A stretch of DNA of 52,509 nucleotides from Paludibacteraceae bacterium (GCA_024401435.1 JAKSLB010000021.1:1-52509), one strand, 5' to 3'; shown: positions 27,040 through 37,091, counted from the first letter of the stretch. The notes: a model not told the origin generated them from the letters alone. A program made the numbers and translations.

Positions 27040-28362
27040 ATGCTTTCTTTTATAAATATTATTATCCCTCTTATATTTTTTTCGTGTCTCTTATTTTTAT
27101 ATCACATAAGTATAGAACCTAATTCAAAAAAAATAGATGAACCATATAATTCATCTTATTCACATGAACCATATAATCCTTTAATTGGACAAATTTTAGG
27201 GTATGTCATACATGACAAAAATTCTTCCGTTCCCAATCAAGTCTATGTTCTTCTTGAAGATAGATTAAAAAAACTCAAAATGGGTACAAACAACATCAAT
27301 AAAACGATAGAAATCATAAAAAAAACGAAATCTATGCCCTATATAAATAGAAATTCCCTATTAGAATATGAAAAGAATTTTATACTCCACAACTGCTTTT
27401 ATTTTTCACTTTTTAAACCTTATTTTTTCCTTCAAAAACAATGTTTTGAACCTCTACTCATGATTACAAATGCTATGTATTCCAAAGATAGCATTAACAA
27501 GAAAAAAAATTTTTATATGCATAGTCTAAAGAATGGCGAAAGATTAAAAGCAATAGCTATTTTATTAAAAAGAATATCGACCATTAGCGGTCCAGAATCA
27601 AATGAAGAAAGGATTATTGCTCTGAATTACATTTCCTCGTTTAAACAAAAAAAGGCATTCAATGAAAATGATGCTAAACTTCTCAAACAAATTTATATGT
27701 CTTTTGATAGCGAAATAGCATATCGACTTTCATACCCTTCCATAGACTTCACTCAATACCTTTCAATAAACGATCGGATAATATTATTAGACGTAATGTT
27801 TAAGATAGCCAACGCTACTGATGGCATTATTTACGGAGAACTATCATTCTTATGTACTTATGCTTATTTTTCTGGCATACCCGAATTAACTTTTAAAAAA
27901 TATTGCCAAAAGTATAACGTAACTTGGTCTTGGAAATATGTTTGCGAAGAATCTCCTTTTGGATACAAACAACACGGGAAATCCTTCATAAATCTCCATA
28001 AAAATTTATGGATAAATTTATCTACAACAAACACAAAAAATAACCAAAAAAAGAAAACTGAATACAAGAAAAAAAATAAGAATACTTACAACGAAGAGAA
28101 TTATTATTCGTACGAACAACAAAAGAACTCGCACGAACAACAAAAGACGTCTTCAGCATCTAACTCTTATTATGCACTACTCAACCTTTCAAAAGATGTA
28201 AGTAATGAAGAAGTCAAAAAAGCTTATCGAAAAATGGCGATGAAATATCATCCAGATCGATTACCTGTTGGTTCTTCTGAAAAGGAAATAAAACAGGCGA
28301 ACGAAATGTTCATCCAAATCCAAAGAGCTTACGAGTATATTTGCAAGGAGCGAAATATGTAA
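27040..28362 (+). CDS. Membrane-anchored J-domain protein with TerB-like middle domain
   Basis: A 440-residue DjlA-like co-chaperone expected to recruit DnaK to the inner membrane. One N-terminal membrane helix (about residues 3-24), a helical TerB-like region (about 180-290: RISTISGPESNEER and FKIANATDGIIYGEL), a Lys/Asn/Gln-rich linker (about 330-370), and a C-terminal J-domain (from SYYALLNLSKDVSNEEV) with the HPD motif in KYHPDRL. The gene is very AT-rich, in sharp contrast to the arabinofuranosidase 16 nt upstream. Confidence 0.83.
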   Translation: MLSFINIIIPLIFFSCLLFLYHISIEPNSKKIDEPYNSSYSHEPYNPLIGQILGYVIHDKNSSVPNQVYVLLEDRLKKLKMGTNNINKTIEIIKKTKSMPYINRNSLLEYEKNFILHNCFYFSLFKPYFFLQKQCFEPLLMITNAMYSKDSINKKKNFYMHSLKNGERLKAIAILLKRISTISGPESNEERIIALNYISSFKQKKAFNENDAKLLKQIYMSFDSEIAYRLSYPSIDFTQYLSINDRIILLDVMFKIANATDGIIYGELSFLCTYAYFSGIPELTFKKYCQKYNVTWSWKYVCEESPFGYKQHGKSFINLHKNLWINLSTTNTKNNQKKKTEYKKKNKNTYNEENYYSYEQQKNSHEQQKTSSASNSYYALLNLSKDVSNEEVKKAYRKMAMKYHPDRLPVGSSEKEIKQANEMFIQIQRAYEYICKERNM

Positions 28363-28686
28363 AAAACACAGAATAGCCATAGCAATTATGGAACCCACGA
28401 ATGCTATTCTTCGTTGGGGAATGCTATTCATCTTTTAGGGCGAATGCAATTCTTCATTTAGGGCGAATGCAATTCGCCCCTACACACTACCGGCGTACGA
28501 ACATTCTTGGGCAATGAGAATGGATTGTCGTGATGACTCCCTTTTATCTCTCTTCCCTTCATTTTCGAACATTTGAATTTAACATGTACGGAATTACACG
28601 CGTTTAAAAGGAAACAAATCAATTATTCTACGGATATGGAACCCCTACGGGCAAGGGGGCGATGGTGTGCAATGTGCATAAAGAAA
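28363..28686. other. Intergenic region with second REP-like repeat
   Basis: Between the convergent J-domain and lipoprotein genes. No ORF with coding character; it contains the GGGCGAAT repeats at 28435-28480. The remainder (28490-28686) shows nothing recognisable. Confidence 0.6.
28435..28480. repeat. Second REP-like family: GGGCGAAT hairpin with partial tandem copies
   Basis: TTAGGGCGAATGCAATTC occurs twice (28435-28452 and 28458-28475). The second continues into ATTCGCCCCTAC, giving an 8-bp hairpin GGGCGAAT-GCA-ATTCGCCC (28461-28479). More diverged ATGCTATTC copies precede it. Confidence 0.7.
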
Positions 28687-29520
28687 TCAATAATATTCAA
28701 TCTCTCTATCCGTCAATTCTGTAATCTGTCCACCGACGTAATGCCCTTGATGTATCCAGTTGTTTTTTTGATCAAACTGATACGTGCAATCTTCTTTTTC
28801 AAATGCTTCATCATTCTCTCCAGTCATCTCCTGTAAAACTAAATTACCACCTTTATCATATGAAAGATGAGCATGTAACATAACCGTCGATTCATCTGGA
28901 GCATAAACAATAAATTCGGACAATTTCTTTTGGTCATTATACTTTTCCTGACGATAATTCACCAACTCCCTCTCACCATTGTATATTTTAATCTCCTTCG
29001 GCAATCCCTCCTTATTCATTTGAACAATGGTTTTTGATGTCAATTTATCATCTTTATCATATGCTAACGTCGTTTCAATCAAATTATCATCATTATATTG
29101 TTTCTCTTCTCTTCGAATAGCATACCCTTCTTCATCTACATCCAATGTTTCAATAAGACGACCCTTTTCATCATATTTAAATTTCGATACAAAATCCAAT
29201 TTCCCAAAATCTGCATACATCTCCTTCTGAGACAAACGTCCTTGATCATTGAAAACAGATATCACCCTCTGAAGAGTGTCCATATCAGAATTAAACCAAT
29301 AAGCAGCCGTTATTTGTCCTTGCTTGTTGAACAAACACTTTACGGAAGAGATCAATTTACCTCTCTGCGCTGTTCCATTCCCATCAACAGCAACATATTT
29401 ACGTTCCCACAAACTTTTCACTTTGCCATTCAAATTCATATCTGTTCTGTCTGAATTTTCCTGACTACAACCCAACAACAAAAGAACGGGAAACAACAAT
29501 AATAATTTAATTATCTTCAT
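28687..29520 (-). CDS. Lipoprotein with YD/RHS-like repeats
   Basis: A 277-residue lipoprotein: signal MKIIKLLLLFPVLLLLGC with Cys18, then repeated beta-hairpin units of the YDEKGRL / YDKDDKL / YNDQKKL type similar to the short repeats of RHS/YD proteins. The start is the ATG at 29520, 4 nt after the RNase R stop, rather than the TTG at 29538. It is likely co-transcribed with RNase R and anchored to the outer membrane. Function unknown. Confidence 0.72.
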   Translation of the reverse strand: MKIIKLLLLFPVLLLLGCSQENSDRTDMNLNGKVKSLWERKYVAVDGNGTAQRGKLISSVKCLFNKQGQITAAYWFNSDMDTLQRVISVFNDQGRLSQKEMYADFGKLDFVSKFKYDEKGRLIETLDVDEEGYAIRREEKQYNDDNLIETTLAYDKDDKLTSKTIVQMNKEGLPKEIKIYNGERELVNYRQEKYNDQKKLSEFIVYAPDESTVMLHAHLSYDKGGNLVLQEMTGENDEAFEKEDCTYQFDQKNNWIHQGHYVGGQITELTDREIEYY

Positions 29521-29524
29521 TGCT

Positions 29525-31726
29525 TTACATTTTTTCAATTAATTCAAAATCCATCTGCTTCTTGTCCAAATTAGTCTTCTTAACACGAACCACCACTTCG
29601 TCACCCAAGCTATAGGTGCGATGATACTTTTTACCTACTAGGCAATAGTTTTTCTCATCAAATGTATAATAATCATCGTCCAAGTCTCGAATAGGAATCA
29701 TTCCCTCACACTTGTTTTCATTCAACTCAACATAGATACCCCAATCTTGGATACCAGAAATGACACCATTATAAGTCTGTCCGACCTTATCCTGCATAAA
29801 CTCCACCTGCTTATATTTGATAGAAGCACGCTCTGCATTTGCGGCTAATTGTTCCATATCGGAACAGTGCTTACACATCTCTTCATAAACTGTCTCGTCC
29901 ACACTCTTACCACCATCTGCATATATATCCAACAAACGATGTGCTATCATATCTGGATAACGTCTGATAGGTGACGTAAAATGAGTATAAAAATCAAATG
30001 CCAATCCGTAGTGACCACAATTGTCTGTTGAATATTCAGCCTTTGCCATTGAACGAATTGCAATTGTTTCTATCAGATTCTGTTCCTTCTTACCTTGTAC
30101 CTGATTTAACAAGTGATTGATGGATGTGGAGATCTCCTTATCCTTACCAGTCGTCTTTAACTTATAACCAAATTTAGAGATAAATTGTGATAAGTTTGCC
30201 AACTTCTCAGGATCTGGCTGTGCATGCACACGATAAATAAAGGTCTTAGCCTTCTCCTCCTTTTTCCTTTTACCAATATGTTCAGAAACCGTTCTATTGG
30301 CTAACAACATAAACTCTTCTATCAGTTTGTTAGCATCTTGCGATTCTTTAAAGTAGACACTCAACGGTTTGCCCTTTTCATCTATTTCAAAACGTACCTC
30401 TGTACGTTCAAAGGCAATTGCACCCGCCTGGAATCGACGTTCTCTCAATTTCTTTGCTAACAAATCCAACGTCAGAATCTCCTCCTTCATGTCACCTTCT
30501 TGCGTCTCAATGACAGCTTGAGCCTCCTCATAAGTGAATCTTCTATTGGATTTGATCACTGTATGAACTATATTATATTTCAAAACATTGGCTTTGTCAT
30601 CCATCTCAAACATAACAGAGAAACACAACTTTTCCTCATCTGGACGAAGTGAGCACAATTGATTAGATAACTTCTCTGGCAACATTGGAACCGTACGATC
30701 TACTAAATATACAGACGTTGCTCGTTTATATGCCTCCTCATTGATACTGTCACCCACCTTAACATAATGCGTAACATCAGCGATATGGACACCCACTTCC
30801 CAGTTTCCATTACTTAACTTTCTAACTGACAACGCATCATCAAAGTCTTTTGCATCTTTCGGGTCGATCGTAAATGTAGGAATGTCCCTACAATCCAAAC
30901 GTTTCTTTATCTCCTCTTCTGTGATCTCTTCCGGAATCTCATTAGCCACATTCTCCAATGCTTGCGGATATGAATACGGCAAACCAAATTCCAACAAAAT
31001 GGCATGCATTTCTGTTTCATTGTCACCTGCAGCCCCCAAGACTTCCAAGACTTCACCGACAGGATTACGATCTCGTTTCTCCCATTCGACTATCCTCACA
31101 ACCGCTTTCTCTCCCGTCTTTCCACCTTTCAATTTATCTACTGGAATGAAAATATCATTCGTCAGTAATTTGTCATCTACCTGAAGGAATGCATAATTCT
31201 CCTTCACATCCAATTTGCCGACAAAGGTGTCATGACCTCTTTGTAGAACCTCCAACACCTGTCCTTCCTGAATCTGGCCCTTCCTTCCAGCAAACAAACG
31301 AACACGAACAACATCTCCAACAATAGACTTGTTGAGATATTTATCCATAATGAATACATCTTTCGAAGGATCATCATCTTGAACTAAAAAGATCTTACCG
31401 CCCGTACGTCGCTCAAGTCGACCTACCACAGAACCTGTAGTACTATCTAAACGATATTTCCCATTGGATGGTTCGGAAAGAAATCCTTGGACAGCTAATG
31501 TATCCAAAATTTGAACCAACTGATGTTTTTGAGTCATAGATGTAACACCTATTTCAAAAGCCACCTGTTTATAATTATATAATTGTGTCGGATTCTTTTC
31601 AAAAAACTTCACCACACGATCAACCATCTCCTGTTTTGTGATTCTGGCTTCTACAATAGAAGATTTAGTCTTTGGTTTCCTTTTATGAGGAAGACTAGCC
31701 CTCGATTTTTTATTTGATTTTGCCAT
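29525..31726 (-). CDS. rnr: Ribonuclease R
   Basis: Processive 3'-5' exoribonuclease (RNase II family) that degrades structured RNA in the cytoplasm. The 733 residues include a basic N-terminus, a winged-helix region (MVDRVVKFFEKNPTQLYNYK), two cold-shock-like domains, the RNB domain with the catalytic Asp cluster TIDPKDAKDFDDAL, the late CGHYGLAFDFYTHFTSPIRRYPD-type motif split around HFTSPIRRYPD, and a C-terminal S1 domain (YNGVISGIQDWGIYVEL). Length is normal for Bacteroidota. The lipoprotein gene follows by 4 nt. Confidence 0.95.
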   Translation of the reverse strand: MAKSNKKSRASLPHKRKPKTKSSIVEARITKQEMVDRVVKFFEKNPTQLYNYKQVAFEIGVTSMTQKHQLVQILDTLAVQGFLSEPSNGKYRLDSTTGSVVGRLERRTGGKIFLVQDDDPSKDVFIMDKYLNKSIVGDVVRVRLFAGRKGQIQEGQVLEVLQRGHDTFVGKLDVKENYAFLQVDDKLLTNDIFIPVDKLKGGKTGEKAVVRIVEWEKRDRNPVGEVLEVLGAAGDNETEMHAILLEFGLPYSYPQALENVANEIPEEITEEEIKKRLDCRDIPTFTIDPKDAKDFDDALSVRKLSNGNWEVGVHIADVTHYVKVGDSINEEAYKRATSVYLVDRTVPMLPEKLSNQLCSLRPDEEKLCFSVMFEMDDKANVLKYNIVHTVIKSNRRFTYEEAQAVIETQEGDMKEEILTLDLLAKKLRERRFQAGAIAFERTEVRFEIDEKGKPLSVYFKESQDANKLIEEFMLLANRTVSEHIGKRKKEEKAKTFIYRVHAQPDPEKLANLSQFISKFGYKLKTTGKDKEISTSINHLLNQVQGKKEQNLIETIAIRSMAKAEYSTDNCGHYGLAFDFYTHFTSPIRRYPDMIAHRLLDIYADGGKSVDETVYEEMCKHCSDMEQLAANAERASIKYKQVEFMQDKVGQTYNGVISGIQDWGIYVELNENKCEGMIPIRDLDDDYYTFDEKNYCLVGKKYHRTYSLGDEVVVRVKKTNLDKKQMDFELIEKM

Positions 31727-31932
31727 ATTCCTTACGTTCTAAATTCTTTTTTTGTAAAATTAAAAAAATATAGTGACTCATAAAAAAAAAGAGAAAAAAA
31801 TATATCATCGATTCTCATTCTATTTGGCAAATATTTTTTCGATAAAAAAAGGAAATGAAACTTCAATCATTTTGTCACATAGCTAATCTTATGTAATTTT
31901 ACCTATGAAAAATAATGACTTAAATTGTAACT

Positions 31933-31957
31933 GAAAGGGACATAATTATTCCCTTTC
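31933..31957 (+). other. Hairpin in the thioesterase leader
   Basis: A perfect 8-bp stem GAAAGGGA / TCCCTTTC with a 9-nt loop lies 24 nt before the thioesterase start codon. No T-run follows, so it may be an mRNA structure affecting translation. Confidence 0.4.
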
Positions 31958-31980
31958 GACAATAAACGATTCAAAAAGAT

Positions 31981-32382
31981 ATGACTCAAAAAGATCTAAT
32001 GCAGACAATGGTCGTACGCCGTTACAAAGTTTTAGAAAGGATGTTAAATGTCAATGGTACACTCTTTGGAGGTGATGCGATGGGATGGATGGACAAAGTA
32101 GGTCACGAATTGGCAGTTTCTATCACAAACAAAACAATGTACACGTTCATGGCCGATAAAATTAAATTTCTCAAACCTGTCTTTTTGAATGAAATGGTAG
32201 AAGTTTGCGCACAACCACTTGAACTCGGACCTGTAAAACTATCTGTACAACTAACTGTCACAGCCGATCCTGAAGGTCCTAACAGACGTGTCGCACTAAC
32301 AGGCATTTACACCTTCGTTCAACTGGACGAACATCATCGTCCACAACGCATCAATTACAATATTCTTTCGGATTTCGCTTAA
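31981..32382 (+). CDS. Acyl-CoA thioesterase (YciA/BFIT-like hotdog)
   Basis: A 133-residue single hotdog domain predicted to release fatty acids from acyl-CoA. The family motif is NVNGTLFGGDAMGWMDKVG, with the conserved Asn-x-x-Gly-Thr and the Asp on the long helix, followed by KIKFLKPVFLNEMVEV. It is a single gene, facing away from RNase R and converging on the sugar symporter gene. Confidence 0.87.
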   Translation: MTQKDLMQTMVVRRYKVLERMLNVNGTLFGGDAMGWMDKVGHELAVSITNKTMYTFMADKIKFLKPVFLNEMVEVCAQPLELGPVKLSVQLTVTADPEGPNRRVALTGIYTFVQLDEHHRPQRINYNILSDFA

Positions 32383-32442
32383 GTGGATTCCCATAAATCG
32401 CATTATCAACACCCATTAAATCTATTTGTGTGGATAAAAAAA

Positions 32443-32470
32443 GTAGAGACGCACAATCGCACGTCTCTAC
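32443..32470. repeat. 28-nt REP-like palindrome, copy 3
   Basis: GTAGAGACG (32443-32451) pairs with CGTCTCTAC (32462-32470). It lies between the convergent thioesterase and symporter genes, 22 nt beyond the symporter stop. Confidence 0.8.
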
Positions 32471-32491
32471 TCAATCTCTATTATTTATTCT

Positions 32492-33934
32492 TTATTCTTC
32501 ATTATTTGCAGCAGCTCTTCTCTCTTCCAAGATTCTTGCATTTTCTTGGATCTTTTTCTCATCTATATTATAGAATGATAAAGCAGCAATACCAATAGCA
32601 GCACCTACTAATGGTAACAAAGCGAATATTTTATTCAACGAGCCAATTGTTTCATCACTTAATTGAGTATTAGCAACAAAACCAATTCCAGCTAAAGCAA
32701 ACGCAGGAACAGCGTTAGCAAATGCAGTACCTAATTTTTGTGCCATTGTTGCAGATGAATAAATCAAACCTGTTGCACGACGACCAGTTATTACTTCTGC
32801 ATTATCAGCAACATCCGCATACATACTCCACATAATAAATCCAGAAGGACCAATACATAAAGTAAATATGATGTTCAAAATAATAATGGCACCAATATTT
32901 GTTTTATCCATAAACAAGAAACAGATTGAAAGGATAGAAGCCAAGATGAAACATCCTAACCAAGTAACTTTCTTTCCAAATTTATTTACGACATACTTGA
33001 TAATGATTGTTCCTATAATTGTAAAGACAGAACCTAATGATAATAACAAAGTACTAACTTTCTCCCAATTTAACTCCTTACCAAACAACGTTCCTGAAAC
33101 ACTAAATACTTCTTCGCCAGTTGCAGGATCTATAGAATAATCTGCCAAACAATACTTAGCATAATAAGGGACCAATCCATTATGAACAAATACAAAGAAC
33201 AACATTGCAATACCTGCAATAGAAAGAGCAATCCATGGTTTGTTGCTAACTAAATCTTTAACATCATCTGACAAGTTGTTTTTTTCTTGTTTAATTGGTT
33301 CAACACGTTCTCTTGTAAAATAGAATGTGAACATTAACAAGATAAATGCAGCGACAGCATAAATCAAAGCAGTATATGAAAATGCTGATTGACTTGAACA
33401 TTCAAATTTGTCTTGAATAGAACGAACAATTGTAAATACAAAACCATAGCTCAATAAGCATCCGATTTGTGCTTCAACATTACGATAAGCAGAAACTTCA
33501 GTTCTCTCTTGAGGATCTTTTGAAATAACACCCATCAAAGCTCCATAAGGAACATTTACAACTGAATACATCAAACGGAACAATAAGAATGTCACATAAG
33601 CATAAACAATCTTCATAGGTTCAGCAAAATCAGGTGTGTAGAAAGTAAAGAATCCGATTATACAGAAAGGCACAACACCAAAGAGAATCCAAGGACGGAA
33701 CCGGCCCCATTTAGTATTCTTTCTATCTGCAACGGCACCAATAATCACATCAAATGCAATATCAATACAAGAGACAATAAAAATCATTGTACCTGCGGCT
33801 ACAGCAGAAATACCAAAATATTCGGTATAAAAAGCCGTTGCCATACAAATCAACCCCCAAAAGAGGTTGCATGCTAAATCACCCGCTCCATAAGCGGTTT
33901 TCTCTAAAATAGAGAGTTTTTGATTGTTTTCCAT
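32492..33934 (-). CDS. GPH-family (MFS) sugar:cation symporter
   Basis: A 480-residue inner-membrane transporter with about 12 membrane segments and the glycoside-pentoside-hexuronide family signature: GAGDLACNLFWGLICM at the N-terminus, then DIAFDVIIGAVADRKNTKWGRFRPW split over the 2-3 loop (DVIIGAVADR, WGRFRPWIL). It is the last gene of the GH94-GH5-GH3 operon, 27 nt after the GH3 gene, so it most likely imports cellobiose or other short beta-glucosides with Na+ or H+. There is no own terminator other than the REP palindrome. Confidence 0.9.
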   Translation of the reverse strand: MENNQKLSILEKTAYGAGDLACNLFWGLICMATAFYTEYFGISAVAAGTMIFIVSCIDIAFDVIIGAVADRKNTKWGRFRPWILFGVVPFCIIGFFTFYTPDFAEPMKIVYAYVTFLLFRLMYSVVNVPYGALMGVISKDPQERTEVSAYRNVEAQIGCLLSYGFVFTIVRSIQDKFECSSQSAFSYTALIYAVAAFILLMFTFYFTRERVEPIKQEKNNLSDDVKDLVSNKPWIALSIAGIAMLFFVFVHNGLVPYYAKYCLADYSIDPATGEEVFSVSGTLFGKELNWEKVSTLLLSLGSVFTIIGTIIIKYVVNKFGKKVTWLGCFILASILSICFLFMDKTNIGAIIILNIIFTLCIGPSGFIMWSMYADVADNAEVITGRRATGLIYSSATMAQKLGTAFANAVPAFALAGIGFVANTQLSDETIGSLNKIFALLPLVGAAIGIAALSFYNIDEKKIQENARILEERRAAANNEE

Positions 33935-33961
33935 ATATAAAAATTTATTGATTAGACTAAC

Positions 33962-35722
33962 TTATTTTAATGCATCTGGATTTAACTTTATCGGAGATAC
34001 ACCCGTAAATGGTATTTCACCACACAAAGCTTTCACAACTGCTCTTTGTGTAAAGGCATCACAACTATATGCATTAATCTTTACTGGGACAATGCCTTCA
34101 TAGATATCCAACACATAAGGATTAGCATACGAAATAGCAATCCGTTTCTTTGGATCAAGCATGTTAGCGGTCCATACAGCAAATGATTCTTTATCCTTTA
34201 ACAAACATGTACCCAATGGATGGAAATAACGATTTTCAAAACATACAAGTACTTTATCATATACATTCAAAGAATCAATTCTCCAACCCCAACTATAGAA
34301 ATGTGGATTGTCCATAATATCAACTTCAAATCCGCGACTTTCTAATTCACTCTTCGTAACAGCAAACTTAGCTTCACTCATTTCAGCACCTACCTCAATC
34401 AACAAGATTCTCTTGCCATTCTCTGCCTTTAATGGTAGATCTTTATTACTGTCTTCTAACAAAGTCACAGCTTTTTCTGCAATGGCAGTTCCTGTTTGTT
34501 GAACTAATTGCTTTGCCTCCTCTGTCATAGGGGTTGAAAGTTCTTGTTTTTTCTCTATCAAACCAAAACGTTCACGCATTGCCCATACACGAGCAACAGC
34601 ATCATCCAAACGAGACATTGGAATCTCTCCCCTGTTAATGCGTGCCTCAACAGTATCCATATATTCAAGCGATGGCCAAAGAACAACATCAGCACCCGCA
34701 GCAAAACATTGTACGGAAACTTCCAATTCATTCTTATAATATCCAGCACATCCACCCATGTTCAACGCATCTGTAATAATAACGCCTTTATAGTTGAACT
34801 TGTTCTTCAAAAGATCTATCATCAACTCTTTAGAAAGAGTAGCTGGAGGCAATTGACCATTAATTTTTTCTGTCTGATAGGCAGGCAACTGAATATGTCC
34901 AACCATAATAGAAGCTGCACCATTCGCAATCAAACCTTTAAATAATTCACCAAATGAAGCATCCCAATCTTCCTTTGATAACGAATTAGCTGTCGTTACA
35001 ATATGTTGATTACGCATGGTTACACCATCACCAGGGAAATGTTTCACGGTAGAAATCACTCCTTGACGATGAAGCCCATTCATTTGACTCTTCAAAATAG
35101 GTAATGCCTTGTTAACATCATCAGAAACAGATCTTTCTACCACCAACTCTTGCAATGGATTCATATTTAAATCACAAACTGGATGCAACAACCAATTGAA
35201 GCCCATTTCTTTTGCTTCCATTGCAATCGATTGTCCTAAGTCATATGCCAAAGCAGTATCACCAGCAGCTCCTAAGGACATGCCAACAGGCAAATGTGTA
35301 TATTTGGGATACGTTTCACCAATACCTCGTTCGAAATCTTCACAAACGAGCATAGGGAATTTCGCATTGTCATTATATTCTTTCAAAACAGCTGGTATTA
35401 ATTCCATCACATCCTTACCATTCGAATGCTCTCTAAAATACCAATCTGGGATAAACAAACTACCTACAGGATATTTCTCCATAAAAGTTTTCATGGAACC
35501 GCCAACCGCACGATGATCTTCAAATCTTGCTTGTACCATCATGGTTTGTCCGATTTTTTCTCTCACACTTAACGATTTCCACGTTGTATCTTGGGGAGTA
35601 AAATCAAATTGCGTTTCTTCCGTGTTTTTCGATGGTTGTTCGGAAGACTGAGACTCTTTCTGCGTACATTGTGTAAAAGCTAACGCAGCAGATATAAAAA
35701 ATAATTCTTTGACAAATCTCAT
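33962..35722 (-). CDS. Glycoside hydrolase family 3 lipoprotein with NagZ-like motif
   Basis: A 586-residue lipoprotein (Cys19 in FTQC) with a GH3 barrel (about 50-400) and a C-terminal alpha/beta domain. The nucleophile is Asp318 (GVIITDALNMGG). The motif KHFPGDG (227-233) plus His240 is the loop that provides the His/Asp acid-base pair in NagZ-type beta-N-acetylglucosaminidases; the position of the Asp is Asn238 here. The neighbours are a cellobiose phosphorylase and an endoglucanase, which suggests a beta-glucoside substrate, whereas the motif suggests a hexosaminide. The enzyme is periplasmic or on the cell surface. The substrate is left open. Confidence 0.85.
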   Translation of the reverse strand: MRFVKELFFISAALAFTQCTQKESQSSEQPSKNTEETQFDFTPQDTTWKSLSVREKIGQTMMVQARFEDHRAVGGSMKTFMEKYPVGSLFIPDWYFREHSNGKDVMELIPAVLKEYNDNAKFPMLVCEDFERGIGETYPKYTHLPVGMSLGAAGDTALAYDLGQSIAMEAKEMGFNWLLHPVCDLNMNPLQELVVERSVSDDVNKALPILKSQMNGLHRQGVISTVKHFPGDGVTMRNQHIVTTANSLSKEDWDASFGELFKGLIANGAASIMVGHIQLPAYQTEKINGQLPPATLSKELMIDLLKNKFNYKGVIITDALNMGGCAGYYKNELEVSVQCFAAGADVVLWPSLEYMDTVEARINRGEIPMSRLDDAVARVWAMRERFGLIEKKQELSTPMTEEAKQLVQQTGTAIAEKAVTLLEDSNKDLPLKAENGKRILLIEVGAEMSEAKFAVTKSELESRGFEVDIMDNPHFYSWGWRIDSLNVYDKVLVCFENRYFHPLGTCLLKDKESFAVWTANMLDPKKRIAISYANPYVLDIYEGIVPVKINAYSCDAFTQRAVVKALCGEIPFTGVSPIKLNPDALK

Positions 35723-35777
35723 ATCTTATTAATGATTAAAAAGGAGAAGACAGACAAGCCCGTCTTCTCCTTAAAGG

Positions 35778-37013
35778 TTATTTAGAATAAATATTGCTTT
35801 CTTGCAAAACAGAAGGATCTGCTTTACCTTCATTGACAACTGAAAGTACCTTTTTAATGTAATCGCCAGATTTTGTTAAATCATTCCAATTCTTAGCAGC
35901 ACATGCACCAGGATTCAAAGCTGAAGATGATCTCTCATTATCAGAGAAACTCCAGTTGCAGAAACTAACCAACTGATTTCCAGCATTCTTTCCACTCAAC
36001 ATCAACAACCATTTATCTGTACGATCAGTATCTAACTCTCCATCTCCATTCGCTGCACACAAACCAAATTCAGAACAGAAAACTGGTAATTTACCTAACA
36101 CATCATACATGTAAGCATACATATTATAATAGTCAGGTTTACCATCTTTTTCAAAACCTTCATTATGTTCTTTTGCATAAAAATGGAAAGCATACATTAC
36201 ATTATCAAATTTCAAACGAGCATCTCTTGGAGGTAATGAATCACATAGATCCTTTCCGTTACCCTGACACATACCTACTTTCAAGCAAGCGTCTACCAAT
36301 TGATCCCATTGAGGAGTACCAACAATGATAATTGGATGAGGTGCACCCACAGCATCATATTCATTTTGAATTGCAGGTATAATGTTTCCAGCATAATCTG
36401 CAATCATATCCCATGTTACATCTGTTTCTTTTGTACATTCCCATGGTTTAAGGGTATCACCCTTTTCCAAACAATTGTTAGGTTCGTTACAAATTTCATA
36501 GATAACATGGTCACTACCTGCATATCTATTAGCCATAAAACGGAAGAAATCCTCTGCTCCAGAATATACAGAATCTAATGGATTACCTGGCGTTAAAATA
36601 TGCCAGTCTACAATACAATAGATACCATATTCACCACAGATATCAATTAAATCGCACATTCTATTACGGAATCCTTCAGGATCTGTATTGTATCCTTCTT
36701 CCTCTACATACATAGCAAGACGAAGTATACTAATACCCCAATCATTCACCAAAGTTTCAATGGATTCCTGGGTGTAACACTCTCCACACCATTGCCATCC
36801 CATTGTACTCATACCAGCTAATTGAACTGGGTTACCATCTTGATCACACAATTGCAAATCTTTCACTTGCAATTTTCCAAATTTAGCAACAGGAGAATTC
36901 TCAGGGTAATTGGAATATATCACTTCCTCTTCTACAGGTTTAGTCGTTCCTCCTCCACATGAACATAAACAAAGACTAGCAACAGCCAATGCACCAATCA
37001 AAATCTTCTTCAT
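35778..37013 (-). CDS. GH5 cellulase-like lipoprotein (endo-beta-1,4-glucanase)
   Basis: A 411-residue lipoprotein (signal with LCLCSC, lipid Cys17 or Cys19) with one GH5 barrel resembling the cellulase subfamily GH5_2. Catalytic residues: Glu177 in YEICNEPN (acid/base) and Glu315 in FCSEFGL (nucleophile); His138 (DWH) and His277 (FHFY) line the active site. Many Cys suggest disulfides. Placed between the GH94 and GH3 genes, it would cut glucan into cello-oligosaccharides for import and phosphorolysis. Xyloglucan or mannan as substrate is not excluded. Confidence 0.87.
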   Translation of the reverse strand: MKKILIGALAVASLCLCSCGGGTTKPVEEEVIYSNYPENSPVAKFGKLQVKDLQLCDQDGNPVQLAGMSTMGWQWCGECYTQESIETLVNDWGISILRLAMYVEEEGYNTDPEGFRNRMCDLIDICGEYGIYCIVDWHILTPGNPLDSVYSGAEDFFRFMANRYAGSDHVIYEICNEPNNCLEKGDTLKPWECTKETDVTWDMIADYAGNIIPAIQNEYDAVGAPHPIIIVGTPQWDQLVDACLKVGMCQGNGKDLCDSLPPRDARLKFDNVMYAFHFYAKEHNEGFEKDGKPDYYNMYAYMYDVLGKLPVFCSEFGLCAANGDGELDTDRTDKWLLMLSGKNAGNQLVSFCNWSFSDNERSSSALNPGACAAKNWNDLTKSGDYIKKVLSVVNEGKADPSVLQESNIYSK

Positions 37014-37091
37014 ACTTTATTTCTTCTTTAATTAATACATATTTTTGAAAATTGAGGAGCGCTCTCAACGAGCCCTCCTCAATTAGTTATA

